Of a stretch of 64,000 nucleotides of DNA, positions 43,754-54,659 are shown in pieces (the stretch's first letter is position 1; the number at the start of each line of letters is the position of its first letter). The notes below the pieces were generated by a model. That model had not been told where the DNA came from and searched no databases. It saw only the letters and a list, made by a program, of their open reading frames with translations. Location: contig OZ218958.1 in assembly GCA_965112735.1 (NCBI GenBank), forward strand, positions 3,534,001 to 3,598,000, read 5' to 3'. A program made the position numbers and the translations under genes. Origin of the DNA: Phaeosaccion multiseriatum. Lineage: Eukaryota; Ochrophyta, other classes.

Positions 43754-43976
43754 TGCAGGCATGGAGGGGAGAGCTGTTTACTTGATACAGTCCATTGGTC
43801 TACAACATTAAAATTAAAACGTCCTACTCGCTCTATATGTATATAAATGACTCAACCCCTCCCCAAAAACTGCTGTACAATCCTTACAAGTGTCTTTGTC
43901 CGGCGGCGACTTGTCACCCCGGACTGGTTAGCGCACTCTAAAACACACGCGCACCCCCTCCCCCCTCCCATCCACT

Positions 43977-45388
43977 TCACTTGGAGACGGTCTTTCGAGC
44001 CTTGTCCGTGTCCTTGTCCGCCTCTGGGGGGGCCTGCTTGGTCCTGCGTGAAGGCCGCACCACGGCTTCCGGCTTGGGGATGTCGAGGAGGGTCTTGACT
44101 CCCTCGACCATGACGTAGCTGTGCTCGTAGTCCGGCGCCCAGTAGTTGTGTCCGCCCGGGCCGTGAACTTGCACACCGCACAGCACGGCGTAGTCCTCCT
44201 TCTCGCTGTCAACGGTGCTCTGCAGGTAGCGCTCGATCTGCTGCACGATGACGTTCTTGGCGAGCTTGGTGAGCTCCGCCAGGTCCTCGCCGCCCTTGCC
44301 CTTGTTGGCGTTGAGCGCCTCGATGAGCATGGCCGACAGAGCCGTCATCTCAAGGTCAGGGTCGCTGCAGAAGGAACGAGCGAATGGGAAGAGAAAAGGA
44401 TATGAGGGGGGGATTGGGAGCAAGCACGAATCCCGCAGTGCAGCCCTCAACATGACACCCTGCCTCTGCCCCGTCCATCCCGCTCCTCTCTCGCACTCAC
44501 TTCGTCTCGAGCTTGGGCACGTCCAGTGGCGTCTTGCCCTCGCACTTGCTCAGCTGCCCGTGCAGCCCCGCCAGAGCCCCGCATGCCTTGGAGTGGGCCT
44601 TCATGTGCTCCCTCTCGCAAGTCCCGAGCTCCCCCTTGGCCCCGATGCCGATGTGCGGGGCGAAGAAATACACGTACTTGGGCCGGCAGCCCTCGGGCCC
44701 GGTGGTGGGTGCGTGCGCGTGCATGGCGCCGAAGGCCGTGTTGCCAGCGAAGCAGAGCCCGCCCAGGCCCCTCATGGAGAAGGGCTCCCCGAGCTCCTCC
44801 TTGACGAGCCTCAACAAAGTAGTGCAGATCTCGTCGCGGCAGACGCCCACGCAAGGGATGCACGTGTTGTGGGCAAAGCCGTGCGTGCTGAGGGCTGCGG
44901 CGGCCAGCTTTACGAACTTGGCCTCCTGTATGAGTAGCGAGAGGGAGCGGGGAAAGTCAGTAGCAGCACAGCAGCAGCGGCATAGAGACGGACGGAGCGG
45001 GCGGTATCTTCCTTTCGTTCCCCACTCTCACTCCTCAAAGGCGAGCTCGACCTACCTCAAACGCATGGCCAAAGTGCTCCGCAACCTTGTCGTGGAAGCC
45101 CGGCGGTGTGCGTTCGAAGCTGAAAGCCCTTTGCAAGAACTCCATCTACCAAATCCAATCAGGCAGGCGCAGTAAAAAGAGTGGTGGGGTGGAACGGTGG
45201 GTAAGCGGGCGGCAGAACGGAAGGGAACGACAGAGGGTGGCACCGATAGGTCGCAAGGGCGGCGTGGACAGAGAGGGGCCACAGGCAGCCACAGCCACCA
45301 GCGCTGTGCGCATCCTCACCTTCTTCCTCCTCATCGTCGTTGCCGTCCCCGTCGCCGTCGTCCTCTCCGTCGCCATTGAAGTTGCCAT
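43977..45388 (-). CDS. LCIB: LCIB-type (theta) carbonic anhydrase, copy 3
   Basis: Exons (minus strand): 45388-45320, 45145-45056, 44925-44501, 44364-43977; 323 residues, all phases fit. The Cys/His/Cys ligand pattern and DYAVLCGVQVHGPGG are intact. Exon 1 is MATSMATERTTATG ... MRRKK and exon 2 opens MEFLQRAFSF. Distinguishing residues: TTLLRLV with LSTHGF, HMKAHSK, DYEHSYVMVEGV, and Val in the C-terminal KTVSK. The exon 2 acceptor is GGTAG rather than the GCAG of copies 1 and 2. Coding sequence is nearly identical to copy 2, pointing to a young duplication or conversion. Confidence 0.83.
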
Positions 45389-45907
45389 TGTCCGTTTAGT
45401 ACAGCCGGTGTAGTAGCCAGAGCGTCGTTCGGGTGTGAAGGGTTTATGGTAGTAGCAGTAGTAGGGCGTTGAATTGTAGTGGCTGATTGAGGAGGAGTGA
45501 GGCAAGTCAGGATTGATGTTGATGATGTCAGGTGGGAGGGTGGAAGCGGGAGAGAGGAATAAAATAAAGCCATTGAATAAATAACCCGCCGCCAGGGGCC
45601 TCCACGGGGTCAAGCAGCAACTTCCAGACAGTTTCAGTTTCAGCGCGCTGTCCACTTTTCGCGCCGATTTTGCCAAAATCATCGACCACATGCACGCCGG
45701 CCGCTCGGCCGATCTGGGCCTAGGCCGGCGGCCTCTAGCCCGCCTCTAGTTAGACAGCCTTTAGGCAGCCACTAGACAGCCTCCGCCCCCCTGACCGCGG
45801 CCGGCCGGCCGGCCCGCCCAGCCAGTGGTAGCAGCACAACTGTAGGCTAGGCATGCACTCCTCGCAGGGCAGCCAGGCGAGGCGGAAAGAGACAACACGA
45901 ACCCAGT

Positions 45908-46144
45908 CTACTCCTCAGTTCCAATCCCATATATTGGCTTGCTTAAAGTGACTACTATGTGCACTCTGGTGGGCACTCCCACCGTCCTCCCGGTCCTGCT
46001 GGCTGGCTGGCTGGAGGGAAGGTCGAGGCAACGAAGGTAGTACTCTCTTCCGCAGGTGCCCTCGTTGTGGCAGATAATGGTGTTGCTCGGGTTGGTACTC
46101 TGCGACAGATGTTGCTTGCAGAAGGTTTCCTTGGCAGCAGCCAT
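45908..46144 (-). CDS. Possible PHD-like fragment, hypothetical
   Basis: A 78-codon ORF with a true ATG contains IICHNEGTCGREYYLRCLDL, which resembles the second half of a PHD finger (C-x-C, then Y-x-x-R-C-L-D-L-P). The other cysteine pairs are missing. It may be a transposon-borne or decayed fragment. Weakly supported. Confidence 0.22.
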   Translation of the reverse strand: MAAAKETFCKQHLSQSTNPSNTIICHNEGTCGREYYLRCLDLPSSQPASRTGRTVGVPTRVHIVVTLSKPIYGIGTEE

Positions 46145-47264
46145 TGACTTGGTTCTTGGCTTGGGCTGGCTGTTTAGTTCCTCCTTCCTCGCAAGTGCCT
46201 GGCTGGCTCGCTGGGCCTGTAGCTACCAGCGCTCGTACCGGTGCGGCATAGTTTTGACCCCTTCTTACCCGACCCTTCGAGCTGACTTCCCTAGGGAGGT
46301 GCGCGTGGTCCCCTCTGTCGCTACCCTCATCGCTACTCTCCCCTTCGTTACACTCCCTCCGCTCCCTGCCTCTAGCTACTGCCTCGCTCCCTCGCTCCCG
46401 TCCTCCGTCCTCACTGCTATCGCTCACGCCTTGACTTGCGCGTCCATTGCTTCTGCCCAGGTCTTGAGACAAGGCGCCGTCTTCACCTTCCTATTGGCTG
46501 ACGAGAGTGCTGTACTCTTCGAACTGCTCTGTCGAGATGCAAAAGCTCTCCAGCCATGGTTGTTGTCGGGCCCCCAGTGGCGTTGCTGTACAAGAAGGCC
46601 TGGAAACTGACCGCTGAAACGAGCTCAAAAGCATACTCAATGTTGCCATCGCCAGCGTCGCCTCCATCGTCAACTTTGCTCTCAGCCAACTTTGTCGAAG
46701 CCGCGAATCTGAGGCTTGTTGGGCTTGATGTACTTGCTTGCGCTGTTTCCTGCTTGGTGCGCCCCCCTCTCTTCCATGACACGTCAACACATGCTCCAAC
46801 AAGAGCTCAGCAAGATAAAAAGGCTGATCAGCACCCTTCTCCGCCTTTGCTTACCACGTACACTTGATGGGCCCTGGGCTGAGCAAAAGCTTCTTCGATT
46901 GCTGCTTCCTCTGTGTAAGAGCACTGCCGGCCGAGCGGGCCTGGCTGGTTGCTTGCCTCTTCTTGCCTGCCCCCCCCCTTCCCTTGAGCATCCTCTGCTG
47001 CTTTCGCCTGCGCTGTTTGCTCCACGATGCATGGCGAGAGGGGCGGTGCCTTGCTGAAAACACCCATGTTCAGTGACTCTCTTCTGTTTGGCAGAGGCCT
47101 AACCCTAACCCTTCGCCACATCTCTCAGAGCTCTCAATTGCGTTATTCCCTCACTTCTCTACTCATTTGATAAAGTCGGCTTTGGAGAGCCCTTTCGTCT
47201 GCGGGCAGTATGTAGGACAACAGTTAGGAAGGGAAGGGTGTATTGTGAAGGTCCGAGTACAGTG

Positions 47265-47757
47265 AAGGGTGGACTCACCCACTCACTCACACACACACAC
47301 CCACTCACACACACACCCACTCACTCACTCACTCGCTGTCTCAATTACTCACTCACCTACTCACTCTCCCTCACTCACTCACTCACTCACTCACTCACTC
47401 ACTCACTCACTCTCCCACTTACTCACCCACTCAAATCACTCACTCACCCACTCACTCACCCACTCACTCCCTCTCCCACTCACTCACTACCTCACTCCCT
47501 CTCCCACTCACTCACTGCCTCACTCCCTCCCCAACTCACTCACTACCTCCCTCCCTCCCCCTTTCACTCACTACCTCACTCCCTCGCCCGCTCACTCACT
47601 TTCTCACTCACCCACTCACCCACTCACCCACTCACTCACTCACTCGCTCACTCACTCACTCACTCACTCACTCACTCACTCACTCACTCACTCACTCACT
47701 CACTCACTCACTCACTCACTCACTCACTCACTCACTCACTCACTCACTCACTCACCT
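47265..47757. repeat. (CACT)n array, ~490 bp
   Basis: Tetranucleotide CACT/CTCA repeats, near-perfect from 47640 to 47750. It matches the type of array in the last CHERP-like intron, so it may derive from that intron through the duplications. Confidence 0.88.
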
Positions 47758-48169
47758 CCCAGCCACCCAAAGGAAGTGTACCCTCTCACTGACCTTATGT
47801 ACAGGGTTCCACGCCAGCGGCGACAGGGGCCTGGCTGCTTGCAGGTGTGGTAGCCTCTCCCATGCTGTCGGCTCTTCTGCGAGGCCGGATAGTCCCATGA
47901 GAGCGCTGAGCTCTCCTTCTTCGTCCGCTCACGGATCGACATTCCTCTTTTTTTCTCCATGTGCCTCAGAAGAGTGAGATGCCCGTCCTTCTCCCGGCCG
48001 CCCTACTAGGCGCCGGTAGGCGCCGGACAATTCTCCCAATAGGCCTTGGGCGCGAGGCTAGGCGTGCATGTGCGTGTGACACGTCAGTGGCAGATAGCTT
48101 CACAGCCAACCACCCGACGAATGAAGATGGTGCGGTGCGTTTCACCCCCCCCCACATCCTCGCTGAGAT

Positions 48170-48306
48170 CGGACAGGAGGGCAAGGGGCTCGGGGTTAAC
48201 GAGAAGGGACGGGCAGACAACATTGCCGACGCGGGACAGCAGGCGCAGGACAAGACGCGTGGGGGGGGCATCCGCTAAGGCTGCGGCGGCTGATGCCTAC
48301 GAGGAG
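48170..48306 (+). pseudogene. G-patch end of CHERP-like gene, remnant C
   Basis: GGACAGGAGGGCAAGGGGCT ... GATGCCTACGAGGAG then TAG. The upstream block (CCCGACGAATGAAGATGGTG) and the GATAAGACG/GACAAGACGCGTGGGGGG break are shared with remnant A, so A and C descend from one rearranged ancestor. Confidence 0.84.
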
Positions 48307-48586
48307 TAGGGATGGAGGGAAAAGGTGTTACTTGTTACTTGGTTCTAAAACATTAAAATTAAAAAAAAAAATCCTACTCGCTCGGTATGTATATAAATGA
48401 GTCAACCCCCGCCCGCCCAAAACTGCTGTACAATCGTTACAAAAAGATACAAAAATGTCCCTGTCCGGCGGCGATTTGTCACCCCGGACCATTGTATGTA
48501 GCGCCTTCAAAAACCCATGCCCACCCCCTCCCCCCTCCCCTCTCCCTTCTTTGTATCAAAACTCCCCCTCCCCCCTCCCATCCACT

Positions 48587-50013
48587 TCACTTGGAGGCGG
48601 TCTTTCGAGCCCTGTCCGTGTCCTTGTCCGCCTCTGGGGGGGCCTGCTTGGTCCTGCGTGAAGGCCGCACCACGGCTTCCGGCTTGGGGATGTCGAGGAG
48701 GGTCTTAACTCCCTCGACCATGACGTAGCTGTGGTCGTAGTCCGGCGCCCAGTAGTTGTGTCCGCCCGGGCCGTGAACTTGCACACCGCACAGCACGGCG
48801 TAGTCCTCCTTCTCGCTGTCAACGGTGCTCTGCAGGTAGCGCTCGATCTGCTGCACGATGACGTTCTTGGCGAGCTTGGTGAGCTCCGCCAGGTCCTCGC
48901 CGCCCTTGCCCTTCTTGGCGTTGAGCGCCTCGATGAGCATGGCCGACAGAGCCGTCATCTCAAGGTCAGGGTCGCTGCAGAAGGAACGAGCGAATGCGAA
49001 GAGAAAAAGGATATGAGGGGGGGAGTGGGAGCAAGCACGAATCCCGCAGTGTAGCCCTCAACATGACACCCTGCCTCTGCCCCGTCCATCCCGCTCCTCT
49101 CTCGCACTCACCTCGTCTCGAGCTTGGGCACGTCCAGTGGCGTCTTGCCCTCGCACTTGCTCAGCTGCCCGTGCAGCCCCGCCAGAGCCCCGCACGCCTT
49201 GGAGTGGGACTTCATGTGCTCCCTCTCGCAAGTCCCGAGCTCCCCCTTGGCCCCAATGCCGATGTGCGGGGCGAAGAAGTACACGTACTTGGGCCGGCAG
49301 CCCTCGGGCCCGGTGGTGGGTGCGTGCGCGTGCATGGCGCCGAAGGCCGTGTTGCCAGCGAAGCAGAGCCCGCCCAGGCCCCTCATGGAGAAGGGCTCCC
49401 CGAGCTCCTCCTTGACGAGCCTCACCAAAGTAGTGCAGATTTCGTCACGGCAGACGCCCACGCAAGGGATGCACGTGTTGTGGGCAAAGCCGTGCGTCCT
49501 GAGGGCTGCGGCGGCCAGCTTTACGAACTTGGCCTCCTGTATGAGTAGCGAGAGGGAGGGGGGAAAGTCAGTAGCAGCACAGCAGCAGCGGCATAGAGAC
49601 GGACGGAGCGGGCGGTATCTTCCTTTCGTTCCCCACTCTCACTCCTCTTGTCCCCTTCGAAGGCGAGCTCGACCTACCTCAAACGCATGGCCGAAGTGCT
49701 CCGCAACCTGGTCGTGGAAGCCCGGCGGCGTGCGTTCGAAGCTGAAAGCCCTTTGCAAGAACTCCATCTACCAGATCCAATCAGGCAGGCGCAGTAAAAA
49801 AGAGGTGGGGGGGGGAAGGGGGGTAAGCGGGCGGCAGAACGGAAGGTGGAAGACAACAGGAAGGGAAGGACAGCAAGCAAACAGCAAGGTGGACAGAGGG
49901 GTCAGCCAGCCATTGGTTGGCAGCCACAGCGCTGTGCGCATCCTCACCTTCTTCCTCCTCATCGTTGTTGCCGTCCCCGTCGCCGTCGTTTTCGTCGCCA
50001 TTGCAGGTGCCAT
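48587..50013 (-). CDS. LCIB: LCIB-type (theta) carbonic anhydrase, copy 4
   Basis: Exons (minus strand): 50013-49948, 49767-49678, 49536-49112, 48974-48587; 322 residues, all phases fit. Zinc-ligand motifs are intact. Exon 1 is MAPAMATKTTATG ... MRRKK. Distinguishing residues: TTLVRLV (as copy 1) with LRTHGF (as copy 2), DYDHSYV (as copy 1) with VMVEGV (as copy 3), LNAKKGK, and TDRARK. This mosaic of states argues for exchange between copies. It is the outermost copy, upstream of which the duplicated homology fades by about 50.2 kb. Confidence 0.84.
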
Positions 50014-50631
50014 TGTCCGTTTACAGCTGGTGTGTTCGCCAGAGCTTCGTTCGGGTTTGAAGGGGGTATGGTGGTGTGTCGCAGAGAAGAAGCAAACAGC
50101 TCAAGCAAAGATATTGTGAGTGAGGAGGAGAGAGAGTGAAGATAAACGCCCCGCGCTATACCTGGCGCTACCAGCTCTACTCTCACCCGCTCTAACGCGG
50201 TGTAAAAAAATGTGGTGTGGTGGCGGCCTAATCCCTATCCACCGCACGAAAACAGATTCGGTTCGCGGAACGCTCCGCGCACTCTATCCTAACAATAGTC
50301 CCTCGCGAGAAACCCACTCGTCACGAGTTTTTTTCCTCTCTCAGGAGGCCTCACTCTGCAGGAGAGAGATCATACGTGAATACAAAAGGATCCGTTTTAA
50401 ATTGTCGAAGGCCGTATATAGGCCTGAGGAGGTGGAGAGCCCGAGGCTGGCGAGGAGCTTTTTATTCAGTGCGGAGGAGGCAGGGGCTTGTCAACGCTTT
50501 GTGCCACCGCAGAGGAATAGAGGAGGAGGAGGAGGACGAGGACGAGAAGTAGGGTAGGAGGAGGAGGAGGAAAGGAGGAGGAGGAGGAGCGTGGGGACGT
50601 GGCTGCATCACCTCTTAGCCCTTGGGTTAGG
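50014..50631. other. Divergent region, LCIB copy 4 and P-domain membrane protein
   Basis: Includes AT-richer sequence (50200-50420), GAGGAG repeats (50520-50590) and GGGTTAGG just before the next gene's ATG. Promoters of both genes are expected here; none is specifically identified. Confidence 0.4.
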
Positions 50632-53600
50632 ATGCGCACCCGTGGTAGAGAAGGGGGGGCAGCGGCAGTGGCATCGGCAACGTGGTCAGTAGCTGCCATT
50701 GTCCTGGGCGTACTGGCGACCAGCCAGGCCAGCTGCGACGCGCCCATCAGCAGCTCAAGAGCGGCGTACAAGTACCAGCACCTGGGAGGATGCGACTCGG
50801 TCAGCGACGTTGAGATAGTCGTAGATATAGATCATAACAACGTTGGAGACCTGACAGTCTCTGTCTTCTCGCCCTCAGGGAGGGAGGTGGTCTTGTCCAA
50901 GGAGAGGGGTTCCTTGGGGAACAACATGAAAACGCGGTTCGCTGACGCGTCCAAATCGCACATCAAGTGAGTGAGGGGAGGGGGGGGGGGAGATGGCTCT
51001 CTGTCTTGATATGCCCGGACCCCTCCGCTTGCTCACCTCACCTCTTTCCCGCTTGTCCGCCCTCCCCTTAATCCAGGAATGTGAGAGCTTGGGACGACCC
51101 TTTCCGTGGCCCGTACACCCCGGAGGAACTGCTGAGTGACTTCGAGGGGGAGGCCGGCAGCGGCTACTGGGCGCTCAAGGTTACGGGTGAGTTATGACCT
51201 GCCTAGTCGAGTGCCTGAGTCGAGTGAATGACGCACTCCACCTGTTCCTGCCCCTGAGTAGAGAAGTGTGGACCCCGCTGACTCTCTTCTCCTCTCCATG
51301 TCTAACTTGTTCTCTCCTCTGGCCCTGCCGTGCCACCCTCCGAAAACTGAAGACTCCAACTACTTCTTCGACGGGTGCATCGACGGTCTCACCATCGACG
51401 CCGAGTGCGACACAGGGGGCGCGAGCTGCAGCGGAAGGTGCGGAGAGGACTCGTCCGACGGCAGCTGCGCCTGCGACGAGTCGTGCGTGGCCAACGGCAA
51501 CTGCTGCTCCAACTACATGCCCTCGTGTGCGGACTCCCAAGACACCGCGGCGGATCTCGGGAGCGACTTTCCCATCTCCGTGAGGGGCGACACGCGAGGT
51601 AGGTACCGTAGGGGGGAGAGCTGGGCAAGGGAGAACCGGGCGGCAGGCCTTCCTTCGCTCCGGGTCTCTGCTTGCTCCATCCCTTGTTCTGTGCTCTGAT
51701 GTTGGCCGTACCCCGTGCCGCCCTGTGCTCTACACTGCTCTGCACTACTCTCTGCAGGTGCGACGCTCGATGGCGTGAGTACGTGCAGCTACTTTGGGCC
51801 CGCCAGTGAGGCCGAGGGGGTGTGGTTCAAAGTCGATGGAAAGGAAGGCATCAGCTTCCTAGCGACCACCTGTAGCGACAATACCGACTTCGACGCCACC
51901 GTGGATGTGTACAGAGGGGATGGGGAGTGCGTGGCGACGAGCAGCAACGCTCCGAACGGGCACAGCACGTGCAGCACTGGGGTGGATACATCCACAGTGA
52001 CGTGGGAGGCGGAGGAGGGGGGCGAGTATTTCGTGCGAGTGTCTGGGCTGAATCCCCTCCAGGTGGGAGGAGACGCGTCCGCGGGGGCCTTCGAGCTGAC
52101 GGTGGATGAATTCAGCACTAACCCGACAGAACCTCCGACGGCAGCCCCAACGGCCGCCCCGACAGTAGCTCCGACAGCAGCTCCGACTGCGATGCTTACA
52201 GAGGTACGGAGGGAGGCCTCGATGATGCTTGGCTTCGGCTGATGGGTTTTTCTTGTTCGTTCAGGGGATGAGAGGTCTGTCGCCGCGGTTGCAGAGGGGA
52301 TGGGTCCAGTGCTTAGGGCAGGGGATGGGTCTAGTGCTCTCTCAATTTTCTTCTCATCTATTCTCGTTTCTCTCTTCTCTCCCTTCGCCAGGCACCAACC
52401 GCCGCACCGACAAAAGCTCCAACAGCGGCTCCAACAGGGGCTCCAACAGCCGCTCCAACAGCGCTCTCTACGCAATCATCGACGACGGATGAGGAGGACA
52501 CGCCGGCCCCGACAGCAGCCGAAGAGGGGGGGGGAGAGGAGGATGAAACACCAGCACCCACCGCAGCGGAGGAGGAGGAGGAGGAGGAGGAGGAGGAGGA
52601 GGAGGAGGAGGAGGAGGCTGGCACATCGGCACCCACAGCAGCTGACGAAGAAGAGGAGGTCACACCGGCACCCACAGCAGCTGAGGACGAAGAAGAGGAA
52701 GGCACGCCGACGCCAACTCCTACTGTTTTGCCTACCCAATACGCCACGCGGCCGCCTCCTGAGGCAGAGGAGGAGGCGAGCGACGGGAGCGAGGAGGTGG
52801 AGGAGGAGGAGGAGGAGGAGGAGGACGAGGAGGAGGAGGTGGTGGAGCAGCGCGCCGTGGTGCTTGACTTTGAGGGGCCTGTGGACTCCTTCTCCGCCAC
52901 CGAGAATTTCGAAGTGGGCAGTGTATACGAGGAGGACTTCGGAGTGAGTTTCAGCGAGGGGGTCAGGAGGGTGGTGAGCGAGGGCGCCGGAGGAGACGCG
53001 GGAGAGGGAGACTTCACCAACCTGCCCGACGGGGGAGACGCCGCCCTCCTGCTCACGGAGCCTGTCTCCTCCATGACATCCGACGAGGGCTTCACAGATG
53101 GCGTGGTGTTCTACTACTCAAGTGCTGTGCCGCTCATCGTCACGGCGTATACAGAGAGCCCTGATGTGGAGACGGCAGGGGCGCCACAGGGGGCTGGCGG
53201 GAGGAGGGTGCTGAGGATGGGCGGGAGGCGTCTCGAGGCCCTGACGTCACAGATCCTGCCGCCGCAAAACGACGGAGGGGGCTGCTCCGGCGCGGAGTTC
53301 TGCAACTGGTAAGTAGTATGGATCCTCCGCTCTCTCCCGTACCTCGTGGCTGACCCCCGCCCCGTCTCCCCTCCGCGCGACAGGTCGGAGACAGGTCTCG
53401 CCTTCGACGACGCCACTGCGCGAGTGCTGACCTTCGAGCACGGCTCCAGCAGCGAGGGACGGGCCTTTTACGTAGACAGCCTCACCGTGGGGTCGTCTGC
53501 CCTGCAAGGCGGAGGCGAGGACAGGGGAGTGGGCCCGGCCGTAGCGGAGGAGGGGCCCGAGGCAGGCGGCGGGTCGGCTGACTCATACTGGGTCATCGTG

Positions 53601-54290
53601 GGAGCATGCGTGGCTGGGGCCATTGCGTGCTGCTTCGCTTGCGGCTGCGTACAGCACAGACGGAGGGGAAAGTCGGCCACGCGCGAAGACGCCTACTTGG
53701 CAGAGGCAGCAGGCGGCGGAGCCAGCATGGATGCGGAGGACAGGGCGTGGGAGGGGCAGCCCTACAAGGAGCCCTACAAGGAGGGACAGCACACAGCCTC
53801 AGTGCCGGGTTGGGATTTGGAGGGGGGCAAGTTGGAGGGGGGGACGCTGGTCGGCGCCGAAGAGAGTCCCTTCTCTTGCAGCCCCTCGGACCCGCAGGAC
53901 TCGAGGTTCCTCTCAGACAGAGGCACTGCAGCAGCAGTTGCAGTAGGCTCTGCTGGCATGGGGGACGTGGAGGAAGAGAGTTCACAAGAAGGCACGGAAG
54001 ATGGTTCAGACTCCGACGAGGAGGACGAGGAGGAGGAGGAGGAGAGAGAGCAGAGAGATGGGGACGGCGCTGCTAGCAGTCACGGCACCACCTCCAGCGC
54101 AGCCACGCCCCAGTACCGCAGCCATGAGACGGAAGGAGACGAGAGCAGGCCCGCCACGCCCCCTCCCCCCAGGGCCGAGCAGTATAGGCAGCAAGCGGAG
54201 CTCTATCACAGCAACGCCACGGACGGCAGCAGCGTGCCCTACACCGCCCCCGCGGACCTGCGCCTCTACGCCTGGCCAAGCAGCCCTTAG
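50632..54290 (+). CDS. Type I membrane protein: P-domain, somatomedin B, PPC-like, APT linker
   Basis: Exons: 50632-50966, 51077-51186, 51353-51598, 51758-52203, 52392-53308, 53384-54290. Phases agree throughout (about 986 residues). Residues ~20-38 are a signal peptide (SVAAIVLGVLATSQASC). Next is a proprotein-convertase P-like domain (VEIVVDIDHNNVGDLTVSVF ... GYWALKVTG). A somatomedin-B-type Cys cluster follows (GASCSGRCGE ... CACDESC ... CCSNYMPSC). A PPC-like beta domain comes next (GVWFKVDGKEGISFLATTC ... GEYFVRVSG), then an APTAAPT-type linker with Glu runs. A further beta-rich ectodomain precedes a TM helix near 752-772 (YWVIVGACVAGAIACCFAC) and a ~210-residue acidic tail. The mix suggests a surface adhesion or matrix protein; no catalytic triad is visible. 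APT linkers are typical of heterokont surface proteins. Confidence 0.75.
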
Positions 54291-54326
54291 GACCTGCGCC
54301 TCTACGCCTGGCCAAGCAGCCCTTAG
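54255..54326 (+). repeat. 36-bp direct duplication over the stop codon
   Basis: 54255-54290, which encodes DLRLYAWPSSP and the TAG stop, is repeated exactly at 54291-54326. The second copy is in frame but follows the stop, so the protein is unchanged. Confidence 0.9.
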
Positions 54327-54659
54327 ATCTGAGGCTGAAGCCGAAGCCGGTCTGACGAAGTGACACGCGCTTTTCGCCGTGCTACATGTATCTGTAGATA
54401 GAGTGGTGTTACGTTAACGCTCGATTAGCGTAAAAATCGCGCAAGTTTCTGACACACAAAAGAAAGGAAGCTGGGAGAAGCGCCGCTGTTAATTACGCGT
54501 TTCACAGGTGGGCGACGGCAAACCGCCAACTTCTTTTTCACTCGGTGAGCTTCAACTGGAGCGGGTTTTGTTGTTTTGTTTGGAGAGAGGAGATCTCTCT
54601 CTTCTTTCAAGCTATACTTTGTTCTTCCCCAAAGTTCCACAGGCACTGGACATTAAGAG
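54291..54659. other. Intergenic before multi-pass membrane gene
   Basis: AT-richer than its neighbours, with a GCGTTAACG...TTAGCGTAA near-palindrome at 54414-54434. It is the likely 3' end of one gene and promoter of the next. Confidence 0.4.

Larger units (their letters stand above)
45389..48169. other. Long spacer between LCIB copies 3 and 4
   Basis: About 2.8 kb against ~1 kb in the other intervals. It holds GC-rich palindromic sequence (GGCCGGCCGGCC near 45800), a low-confidence PHD-like ORF (45908-46144), telomere-type repeats (CCTAACCCTAACCCTT, 47098-47113) and a CACT array. It looks like an insertion into the repeat unit. No intact gene is supported between 46200 and 47200. Confidence 0.55.

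Noticed and set aside
46483-47121. Several overlapping ~100-residue ORFs on both strands
   Set aside because: No recognisable domain, and no frame stands out from the others or has splice support.
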